From NCBI GenBank assembly GCA_021793595.1, contig JAJYSL010000203.1, positions 1 to 7,755 of the forward strand: DNA of 7,755 bases, given 5' to 3'. The notes under the pieces were generated by a model that searched no databases, was not told where the DNA came from, and was given only the letters and a program-made list of their open reading frames with translations. A program made the translations under genes and the position numbers. Source of the stretch: Acidobacteriota bacterium. Lineage in GTDB: Bacteria; Acidobacteriota; Terriglobia; Terriglobales; Acidobacteriaceae. Shown here piece after piece: positions 1-5,715 of the stretch; the first letter of the stretch is position 1; every line of letters begins with the position of its first letter.

Positions 1-924
1 AAGACGGATCCTGCATTGGCTCGGGTCGCCGCGCAAAACCGCGCTTTTGCGCGAATCTCGCCGACTCAGAAAAATCGCATTCTTTTAGCTCTCAAACATA
101 ACGGACATGCCGTGGGTTTCATGGGAGACGGCATCAACGATGCGCCCTCCCTGCACGCGGCGGACGTGGGGATTTCTGTTCCCAGTGCCGCGGATGTGGC
201 CCGTGAGGCTGCCGACGTCATTCTTCTGGAACCCGGGCTGCGTGTCCTGCATGACGGCATTACAGAAGGGCGCAAGGCTTTTGGAAACCTGACGAAGTAC
301 CTTTTGATGGGCACGAGTTCAAATTTCGGAAATATGCTCAGTATGGCGGCAGCGTCTCTGTTCCTTCCATTTCTGCCCATGCTGCCCACACAAATCCTGC
401 TCAACAATTTTCTTTATGATCTGGCACAACTCACCATTCCGACAGACAACGTGGATGAAACCTACCTTGAAAAGCCCCAGCGCTGGGATATCGGCCTGAT
501 CCAGAGATTTATGATCTACGTCGGTCCAATCAGCTCGGTCTTCGACTTTCTGACCTTTTTTATCTTGCTTCATTTCTTCCACAGCAGCGAGGCAGAGTTT
601 CATACCGGCTGGTTCGTCGAATCACTGGCGACTCAGACCCTTGTGCTCTTTGTCATACGCACAGCAAAGAACCCATTTCAAAGCCGCCCCAGCGCACCGC
701 TGGTTGTCACCTGCATCAGTGTTGTTGCGTTCGGTATGTACTTGCCGTTCAGCCCGGCTGCCGGAGTCCTTGGTTTTACGCGATTGCCGGCCTCCTACTT
801 CGCGTTCCTTCTGGCCGCTACGGTGGTGTACCTTTTCTTCGTGGAAATTGCAAAACGGGTCATCCTGAGACACGCACCGCAAAGGCCCCCAGCTCGCACT
901 CCCAATCCGCATCTCTCTTTCTGA
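1..924 (+). CDS. mgtA: Magnesium-translocating P-type ATPase, C-terminal third (partial, 5' end outside window)
   Basis: This is the end of a P-type ATPase that drives Mg2+ import across the inner membrane by ATP hydrolysis. The frame is open from base 1, so the start lies upstream; 307 residues are visible, against roughly 900 for a full-length family member. Seen directly: the P-domain segment FARISPTQKNRI (about residues 16-27), the hinge motif GDGINDAP (residues 42-49, Mg-coordinating Asp), then TM5-TM6 with NFGNMLSM and LPMLPTQILLNNFLYDLAQL, and the TIPTDNVD loop. These are hallmarks of the MgtA/MgtB (type IIIB) subfamily rather than Ca or heavy-metal pumps. Four further hydrophobic segments follow to about residue 285. 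The phosphorylation motif (DKTGT) lies outside the window. Oddity: the final ten residues (298-307) are encoded opposite a permease-gene remnant, so the native C-terminus has probably been replaced. It converges with the PadR pseudogene. mgtA and mgtB cannot be told apart here. Confidence 0.93.
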   Translation, partial: KTDPALARVAAQNRAFARISPTQKNRILLALKHNGHAVGFMGDGINDAPSLHAADVGISVPSAADVAREAADVILLEPGLRVLHDGITEGRKAFGNLTKYLLMGTSSNFGNMLSMAAASLFLPFLPMLPTQILLNNFLYDLAQLTIPTDNVDETYLEKPQRWDIGLIQRFMIYVGPISSVFDFLTFFILLHFFHSSEAEFHTGWFVESLATQTLVLFVIRTAKNPFQSRPSAPLVVTCISVVAFGMYLPFSPAAGVLGFTRLPASYFAFLLAATVVYLFFVEIAKRVILRHAPQRPPARTPNPHLSF

Positions 925-940
925 TCTGCCACCATTGCAT
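890..940 (-). pseudogene. 5' remnant of an ADOP-type (FtsX/MacB-like) ABC transporter permease
   Basis: Read on the minus strand, an ATG at 940-938, one base after the PadR stop codon, opens a frame giving MQWWQIRKRDADWECEL (17 codons). From memory of the family, this resembles the N-terminus of the duplicated orphan permeases of Acidobacteria, which typically begin MRWWQIRKRDADLEREL. Two of the differences, W for L at residue 13 and C for R at residue 15, are single-base changes. After about base 890 the frame continues but no longer resembles the family, and it runs antisense through mgtA. In intact loci a PadR regulator directly precedes this permease, as it does here. I infer that the permease was deleted, or that mgtA was brought in, with the junction near 885-892. 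The match is short, so identity rests on the start position, the PadR context and the 17 residues. Confidence 0.62.
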
Positions 941-941
941 C

Positions 942-1307
942 TCATCTCTCCTCGGCTGCGGGCCACATCACGCGCGCCACAGCTTCAGCCATCTGCTTCC
1001 ACTGCGATTCCTCGATCACGAGTTGCTTCCTGCCTTTTTCCGTCAGACGGTAGTATTTGAACTCCCGATTGCATCCGGGGCCATCTCCCGTTTGGAAACC
1101 ACCCATCCTCTTCGCTCCAGCCGATGCAGTGCTGGATAAAGCGACCCGTGCTGCATCTGCAGAAAGTCATTGGTGGTTCGCTGAATGTGTTTGCCGATTT
1201 GATGGCCGTGCGCCGGTCCATAAAAGAAGCGTTCACAGGGCCAGCATGTCCAGCGTGCCTTGCAGAACAGCCATACGCTGCCTGGCTTGTTTTTCGGGGA
1301 AAGTCAT
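942..1307 (-). pseudogene. PadR-family transcriptional regulator, inactivated by one stop and two frameshifts
   Basis: Minus-strand winged-helix repressor, about 121 residues when repaired, the usual length of short PadR proteins. ATG at 1307-1305 is preceded by a GAGGGTGG ribosome binding site. The first frame gives RMAVLQGTLDMLAL and hits TGA at 1235-1233, where Arg (CGA) is expected. An extra base near 1220 shifts the frame to AHGHQIGKHIQRTTNDFLQ and then GSLYPALHRLERRGWVVSK, the diagnostic PadR recognition-helix and wing region. A missing base near 1074-1075 shifts it again to REFKYYRLTEKGRKQLVIEE and a C-terminal helix ending AAEER at TGA 944-942. The net indel effect is zero. PadR proteins are dimeric repressors, in Acidobacteria usually next to ADOP permeases, and the permease remnant starts one base after this gene. 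Sequencing error could explain one lesion but hardly three. The family call is secure; the protein cannot be made as drawn. Confidence 0.87.
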
Positions 1308-1328
1308 TCCACCCTCGATCTGGCAGTG

Positions 1329-1357
1329 ATGGCAGACATCCGACTATCAACTGTCAA
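1329..1357 (-). promoter_or_regulatory. Possible sigma-70-type promoter of the PadR pseudogene
   Basis: On the minus strand a perfect TTGACA (1357-1352) is followed after 17 bases by TGCCAT (1334-1329), which matches the -10 consensus at only three of six positions. It lies 22 bases upstream of the PadR start codon. Position and -35 box are right, the -10 box is weak. The rest of the 1308-1535 gap holds no gene. Confidence 0.3.
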
Positions 1358-1535
1358 AAGGATCAACGGCGCATTTCGTCGTTAGCATTCATCCGTGATG
1401 GCATTGGGTCGATTCACCCGCAGGGAAATGGGTCGAATTCCCAACCAGGATTGACTTGCGCTGTCTCCGGCATGAAAGCCGCGCAGGTATTTCCTCAGTA
1501 AAACGGCGTATATTTTTAAGTTAAGGGAGGATTTT

Positions 1536-2507
1536 ATGGATCGGAGAAGTTTTCTTGCGACTGGAGCATTCGCGGCTGGATTGGCGGCTGCGCCGGGACT
1601 ATCCGCAGCAACAACCTTGCCCTCGCCTTCCGACAAAACCTTCAAGCCCATCCCCAGGCGGCGGCTGGGCAAGACTGGCCGGGAGCTCTCAATCATCGGT
1701 CTGGGCGGCATCGTCGTCATGAATGAGGACCAGGCCGTGGCCAACAACACCGTGGCCCAGGCGCACGACGCGGGCATCAACTATGTGGACGTCGCTCCCA
1801 GTTATGGCGATGCGCAGCAACTTCTCGGTCCGGCTCTTAAGCCTTACCGCGACAGCTTCTTCCTGGCCTGCAAGACCGGCAAGCGCGACCAGGCGGGAGC
1901 GGCGGCTGCGCTGGATAACTCACTGAAGCTGCTTGACACGGATCATGTCGACCTCTATCAGCACCACGCCGTCACCACCCTCGAGGACGTGCATCGCATC
2001 ATGGGCCCCGGCGGCGCGCAGGAAGCCTTTGAGGCCGGGCGGAAGGCGGGCAAGATCCGCTATCTGGGTTTCTCCGCTCATTCTGAGGAGGCGGCGCTGG
2101 CTCTCCTCGACCACTTCGACTTCGACACAGTGTTGTTCCCGATCAACTTTGTCCTCGCCTCGCAGAAAAACTTTGGCCCGCGGGTGATCGCCCGTGTGCA
2201 CGAAAAAGGAGCGGGCATGCTGGCGATCAAAGCGATGGCCAAATCCCAATGGCCCGCCGGCATAAACAAAGCTCAAAAACCCAATCCCAAGGAGTGGTAC
2301 CAGCCCTGCTCCGTACCGGATCAGGCCGCGTTGGCTCTGCGCTGGACACTCTCCCAGAACATCACCGCAGCCCTCCCGCCGGGCGACGAGCGCTATTTCC
2401 CGCTCGCCATGTATGTGGCCCAGAACTTCCAGCCCATAACCGTGGAAGAAGAGCGGTCCTTGATCGCCAGCGCCGCCGGCGCCACTCCCATCTTCCCCCA
2501 CGCATAA
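1536..2507 (+). CDS. Aldo/keto reductase with twin-arginine (Tat) signal
   Basis: Predicted NAD(P)H-dependent oxidoreductase of the aldo/keto reductase superfamily (TIM barrel, carbonyl to alcohol), 323 residues, substrate unknown. The N-terminus MDRRSFLATGAFAAGLAAAP is a Tat-type signal (RRSFL, then an Ala-rich hydrophobic stretch, likely cleaved near residues 23-25). The folded enzyme, with cofactor loaded, is therefore inferred to act outside the cytoplasm. The mature domain begins RRRLGKTGRELSIIGLGG (residues 41-58). Catalytic tetrad candidates are all present: D85 in NYVDVAPSYG, Y90, K113 in ACKTGKR, and H144 in DLYQHHA. The C-terminal cofactor region appears as LRWTLSQNITAALPPGD. Start chosen at ATG 1536 because AAGGGAGG (1523-1530) sits five bases upstream. 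It stands alone: the PadR pseudogene is divergent upstream and about 1.2 kb downstream is gene-free. An AT-rich TATATT at 1509-1514 could be a -10 box but lacks a clear -35. Confidence 0.9.
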   Translation: MDRRSFLATGAFAAGLAAAPGLSAATTLPSPSDKTFKPIPRRRLGKTGRELSIIGLGGIVVMNEDQAVANNTVAQAHDAGINYVDVAPSYGDAQQLLGPALKPYRDSFFLACKTGKRDQAGAAAALDNSLKLLDTDHVDLYQHHAVTTLEDVHRIMGPGGAQEAFEAGRKAGKIRYLGFSAHSEEAALALLDHFDFDTVLFPINFVLASQKNFGPRVIARVHEKGAGMLAIKAMAKSQWPAGINKAQKPNPKEWYQPCSVPDQAALALRWTLSQNITAALPPGDERYFPLAMYVAQNFQPITVEEERSLIASAAGATPIFPHA

Positions 2508-2915
2508 GCAACGGCAGGAGCAGCGGTCATGGGAATGCGGGAAGATACCTTCGGAGCCCCGGAATAAGGCCACCGCGGCATTCATCCTCGCGGGTCAATG
2601 GTGAATGCCTAGCCACAGGATTGCACGGCGCAGGGATCCGGCGGCGCACAGACAAGACACGGGTGCAAATGCGTGGGCCTACGGTGGCCGCAAATGCCGC
2701 AAACTCAATCTCCCCCCAGCCTTCCTGAGAAAGGGCGGCATACCTTTTCGATGCCGCGCGTCCTGTGCCCGGCGAACCTCTATGAGGATCGCATCCCGTT
2801 CCATAATCCTGGCCGATCTATGGATTTACGGATGAAGCGCTGGATACGCCTATGGAAATCCAGAAGAATCAGGCTCGAGGTTCCATCTAAGTTATTTGTT
2901 ATCTGTCAAAACACT

Positions 2916-2932
2916 TTGGCATGTGATTTGCA
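2916..2932 (+). promoter_or_regulatory. Putative sigma-54 (RpoN) -24/-12 promoter
   Basis: TTGGCATGTGATTTGCA matches the RpoN consensus TGGCAC-N5-TTGCW except for C to T at the sixth base of the -24 element. The invariant GG (2918-2919) and GC (2930-2931) have the obligatory spacing, so transcription would start near 2943. A sigma-54 promoter needs an upstream activator (bacterial enhancer-binding protein); no clear dyad enhancer was seen. The nearest real start codon downstream is at 3720, nearly 780 bases away, so the target may be a small RNA, a missed peptide or a lost gene. Confidence 0.5.
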
Positions 2933-3705
2933 ATCTAGTAGGACAAGCCAGTGAAACGCATCAGGATCGAAAGGTCCTAGAACAGATCAAGTTTAGGCAA
3001 GCAAGCCGCTCACGAAAGCTTCCGAGATGGAATTGAGGAGCCAGGGCGGCTGTAAGCCGGACAAAAAAGTTGCAAGTATCACGACGGGTCCACCCAATCG
3101 CGGGAGGCCAGTGACCCGGTTCTAATTCAGATTGCAGAATCTCTCGTTTACCCCCTACCATTTGCGTCGGACGTGCTTCTTTCCGCCAGTACCTCCTTAT
3201 TATTGTGAAGTTTCCGTGAATGGGTCAGAGGGACGTAGCAGGAGAGACCGAACGAGTAAAGATCCCTTTTCGCCGGGGAGATGGTTTGAATCGTGTCGGC
3301 ATGGAACCGCTGGGATTACTCCGGATTTCTGGATCGATCCCTATTTTTTAGGTTGACACTTGCCGATTCTCGCTTGCCGGAGTAGCATCAATCTTGCTCA
3401 TCGTTGGGCTGACGCTACACACACCTTTCTGGGACCTGTAGCTCGCCAATACCATGTTACGGATAGAAATTGAAAGCACAGTCCGGACGCGCCTCAACAA
3501 TGCGCTCCAATAGCGTAAGCGCTCCTGGAACTGTCACGCCCGCAGGCTGCCAACTTGCAACACTGCGATACCACAACGGGCAAATGAAACTGGCTTGAGA
3601 ATAAATTCCATCATGCTGCTCCATAGCGTCGTTGCCGGTCGGAACTGGGTACACCCCGGTTTTCGCAATTCCAGCGACTGTTGAGCGCCAATAAACGCAG
3701 GGTAC

Positions 3706-3710
3706 AAGGA
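3706..3710 (+). promoter_or_regulatory. Ribosome binding site deciding the start of the receiver-like gene
   Basis: AAGGA lies nine bases before ATG 3720. The same frame is open from a TTG at 3681, but that codon has no Shine-Dalgarno sequence at a suitable distance, so ATG 3720 is preferred. Confidence 0.6.
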
Positions 3711-3719
3711 AGTGTCTTG

Positions 3720-4733
3720 ATGACCACAGATGCAACACCGCAACAGGAGACTCTATCTCCTGCTCCGCAAGCCAACCAGAATGGGACCGAAGCAAACCCT
3801 TCCCGGTCCAAGCAAAGTTTCCGCCGCCGCCGTAAGCGCCGGGGATCGGGCGGAAATCCTTCCCAAGCCCCGCAAAACGGCCAGCAGGGAAATGGCGCGG
3901 TGGCTGCGACGCCTCAAGGCAATGCCCCCCGCAATGAGAACCATCCCCGCAAGAAGAAGCGATTCTTCAAGAAAAATCAAAACCAGGGTCAGGGTCAGCC
4001 CAACGCACGCGGCGCTCGCGGAGATTCGCGTGGCAATAGCAACGGCAATGGCGGTGGCAACAGCCAGCAGCGCCGAGGCAGCAAACAGCGCAAACCGAAG
4101 GTTTTCGTAGGTCCCATGGACCATAGTTATCGCGCCGTGAATGGCAATTTTGCCGACGGACCGCCCTCTACTATTGAGTTGCAGCGCGGATTTACGAATG
4201 CGCATTACAACGGCAATGGCAATGGAAACTACAATCCGGAGGCTGCGAGCGCGAATGGGGGCAGCTCGGTAGAAGACATGCGGGCTTCGGCAAACCAGGC
4301 GGTTGCGGAAAATTCTCCTATCCGGATTTATTGCTTCATTGATGACCTGTTTTTCATCGCCAAGATTCAGGAGACGGCGCGCAAACTAGGAATCAAAGTC
4401 GCGTTCGTCAAGAACGACAAAGACACGGTTGCGGACATGCTGGGGCTGCCGGAAGAAGAGCGTCCGCGGCTGATTGTTATCGACTTAAACAACGCCAACG
4501 CCAAGCCTTTGACGTTGATTCCAAAGCTGAAAGCCAAGCTGAAGCGGGCCACTTCGGTGGTGGGATTTCTGTCGCACCTGCAAGGGGAATTGAAGGCAAA
4601 AGCGATTGAAGCTGGATGCGACACGGTGATGCCTCGCTCGGCATTTTCGCAGACGCTGCCGAACCTGTTGCGGCGGTATGGGGTTGAAGTGGAGTTGGAA
4701 GACGAGCGTCAGCCGGAGAGTATTGAGGCCTGA
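3720..4733 (+). CDS. Basic low-complexity protein with C-terminal degenerate CheY-like receiver domain
   Basis: 337 residues from ATG 3720, cytosolic (no signal or membrane segment). The N-terminal half (1-190) is low-complexity and probably disordered: it has Arg/Lys clusters (FRRRRKRRGSGG, RKKKRFFKKN, RRGSKQRKPKVF) set in Gly/Asn/Gln-rich sequence such as GNSNGNGGGN and YNGNGNGNY. Such composition suits nucleic-acid binding or condensate formation, which is inference. The C-terminal half (about 200-322) has the alternating pattern of a response-regulator receiver: IRIYCFIDDLFF (acidic pair D208/D209), LIVIDLNN (D255 at the phosphoacceptor position), VVGFLSH (S285 at the Thr/Ser position) and GCDTVMPRSAF, with R306 where the conserved Lys is expected. 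Loss of that Lys suggests a pseudo-receiver that may not switch by phosphorylation. No partner histidine kinase is nearby, and the gene is monocistronic and convergent with the HIT gene. Function unknown; a signalling or RNA-associated scaffold is a guess. Confidence 0.8.
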   Translation: MTTDATPQQETLSPAPQANQNGTEANPSRSKQSFRRRRKRRGSGGNPSQAPQNGQQGNGAVAATPQGNAPRNENHPRKKKRFFKKNQNQGQGQPNARGARGDSRGNSNGNGGGNSQQRRGSKQRKPKVFVGPMDHSYRAVNGNFADGPPSTIELQRGFTNAHYNGNGNGNYNPEAASANGGSSVEDMRASANQAVAENSPIRIYCFIDDLFFIAKIQETARKLGIKVAFVKNDKDTVADMLGLPEEERPRLIVIDLNNANAKPLTLIPKLKAKLKRATSVVGFLSHLQGELKAKAIEAGCDTVMPRSAFSQTLPNLLRRYGVEVELEDERQPESIEA

Positions 4734-4838
4734 GCTGCCCCATCGAAGCACCTGTAAATCATAGGAATAGAATGGGATAGAGACGGACGCCTTGGGGTCC
4801 GCGCTGCGGGCGAAAAAGCGTGTGCCGTAGGATTTTCT

Positions 4839-5177
4839 TTATCCCGGGGGCCAATGCATGGCGCGGCCGCCCAGCACATGCAAGTGCAAATGATCCACGG
4901 TCTGGCCGCCATCCGGCCCGATGTTGACCACGATCCGAAACCCTTTGGACAGATTTTCTTTGGCTGCCAACTCGGCGGCGACCCAATTCAGGTGGCCCAG
5001 AAGTTCTTTATCTGCCTCAGTTGCATGGGCCAGCGAGGTGATGTGCTGCTTGGGAATGACGAGAAAATGGGTGGGCGCCTGGGGATGAATATCGGCGAAG
5101 GCGAGGGCGGAATCGTCTTCATAGAGCTTTTTGGCGGGAATTTCGCCGGCGATGATGCTGCAAAATAAGCAGTTCAT
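4839..5177 (-). CDS. HIT-family nucleotide hydrolase (HinT-like)
   Basis: 112-residue cytosolic protein, a normal length for the HinT branch of the histidine triad superfamily, whose members hydrolyse purine nucleoside phosphoramidates and related AMP adducts as dimers. The N-terminus [19 protein letters not shown] is canonical (C3 and C6 form the CxxC seen in many members), followed by [19 protein letters not shown] (residues 27-45), [20 protein letters not shown] (85-104) and the terminal MHWPPG. The histidine triad is H96-x-H98-x-H100, with H98 the expected nucleophile. Start chosen at ATG 5177-5175, preceded by GAGAGG at good spacing. It is transcribed toward the receiver-like gene with about 105 bases between their stop codons and no convincing terminator there. 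Two palindromes lie 35-84 bases upstream of its start and could control it. Assigning a precise substrate from sequence alone is not possible. Confidence 0.95.
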   Translation of the reverse strand: MNCLFCSIIAGEIPAKKLYEDDSALAFADIHPQAPTHFLVIPKQHITSLAHATEADKELLGHLNWVAAELAAKENLSKGFRIVVNIGPDGGQTVDHLHLHVLGGRAMHWPPG

Positions 5178-5211
5178 GGATCGATCCTCTCACAAATGAT
5201 GGAGGAAATGC

Positions 5212-5233
5212 ATTGGTTGCTAAGGCAACCAAT
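5212..5233. promoter_or_regulatory. Palindromic operator-like site 1
   Basis: Perfect 9-bp inverted repeat ATTGGTTGC / GCAACCAAT around the four bases TAAG, centre 5222.5, starting 35 bases upstream of the HIT start codon. It shares the GTTGC-N4-GCAAC core with site 2. The form fits a dimeric winged-helix repressor such as a MarR-type protein (inference); an RNA hairpin in the HIT leader is the alternative. Confidence 0.55.
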
Positions 5234-5243
5234 TTTGCACACA

Positions 5244-5261
5244 TAGTTGCCAAGGCAACTA
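5244..5261. promoter_or_regulatory. Palindromic operator-like site 2
   Basis: Perfect 7-bp inverted repeat TAGTTGC / GCAACTA around CAAG, centre 5252.5, exactly 30 bp from the centre of site 1. That is close to three helical turns, so two dimers would sit on nearly the same DNA face. The core differs from site 1 by one base in the spacer (CAAG against TAAG). The site lies upstream of the HIT gene and in the 5' part of the gap before the kinase. Confidence 0.55.
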
Positions 5262-5715
5262 CTTTTCCGGCTTCGCCGAATTGCCGTTTTCTCGTGCCAA
5301 CCTGAAAATGCGCCCGCGAAAATGAAAAAAATGGAAACGAAAGTTTGGCTGCGCGGATCGTTGCTGGCATTTTTTCTGGAAGATCTCGTTGTCGGCCAAA
5401 CGGGATGGATGCTGCGAAAGGCGCCGGACGGAGGGGCGTCGCTGTTGCGCAGCTTCCGAAAAGCCGACTTCTCGTTACTGATTCGAGGTCGGATAGTGAC
5501 TCGGCGATTATGTGCTCATTGAGTTCTGGAAAGTCAGTTGTCCGAGATGGCGACTTCCCGTCAGAGTGGATCGCTGAACACTGGCCCGTTTTTGGGTGCC
5601 TACCGTGGAGTTCATATCCGCCGGCCTCTTAGCTTTCAAGGTTGGCACAACTGAGGTGGGCCTTCGGTCGTAAAATCATCCCAACCATCAAGCAGAAGGG
5701 GAATTGTTGCGGGCC
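5262..5715. other. Intergenic region upstream of the kinase, no recognisable gene
   Basis: About 450 bases. A + strand frame from ATG 5322 runs 66 codons (KKMETKVWLRGSLLAFFLED and onward to a stop at 5520-5522), but it has no ribosome binding site and no recognised similarity. It might be a fragment of a gene once controlled by the palindromes. Near the kinase, TAAAAT (5671-5676) could be a -10 box, but TTGGCA (5642-5647) is 23 bases upstream, too far for a normal promoter. AAGGGGA at 5696-5702 is the likely kinase ribosome binding site. Confidence 0.5.

Larger units (their letters stand above)
2508..3719. other. Long intergenic region with no recognisable gene
   Basis: About 1.2 kb between the aldo/keto reductase and the receiver-like gene. 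Every frame is broken by stops, and none of the short reading stretches resembles a family I recognise. Seen here: a sigma-54 promoter match at 2916-2932 (listed separately), an inverted repeat GCATTCA/TGAATGC (2578-2584 and 2602-2608, no T-run, so not a clear terminator), and a CGGCT/AGCCG hairpin inside GCGGCTGTAAGCCG near 3050. A stretch at about 2817-2889 reads PIYGFTDEALDTPMEIQ in one + frame before a stop; it looks protein-like but is too short to assign. The region may hold a decayed gene or an untranslated RNA. Confidence 0.6.

Noticed and set aside
1920..2585. 221-codon minus-strand open frame opposite the aldo/keto reductase
   Set aside because: It mirrors the codon bias of the reductase, which has full catalytic motifs on the other strand. 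The translation is low-complexity and unrecognised.
3283..3292. GGTTTGAATC resembling a tRNA T-loop
   Set aside because: The flanking bases do not form a T-stem, and no acceptor, D or anticodon arms can be built around it.
3353..3381. TTGACA at 3353-3358 as a promoter for the receiver-like gene
   Set aside because: At 17-base spacing the -10 position is GCCGGA, which is not promoter-like, and the next TA-containing box is too far away.
3457..3795. 112-codon open frame on the minus strand overlapping the start of the receiver-like gene
   Set aside because: Its start lies inside the well-supported + strand gene, there is no ribosome binding site, and the translation matches no family I recognise. 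The 3457-3719 part could be a decayed gene end, but nothing supports it.
4784..4801. CGGAC/GTCCG hairpin as a terminator between the convergent receiver-like and HIT genes
   Set aside because: Only five base pairs with an eight-base loop and no T-run on either strand.
5322..5522. 66-codon + strand frame after the twin palindromes as a regulator gene
   Set aside because: No Shine-Dalgarno sequence, no wHTH-like pattern and no recognised similarity. It is kept only as a note in the intergenic entry.
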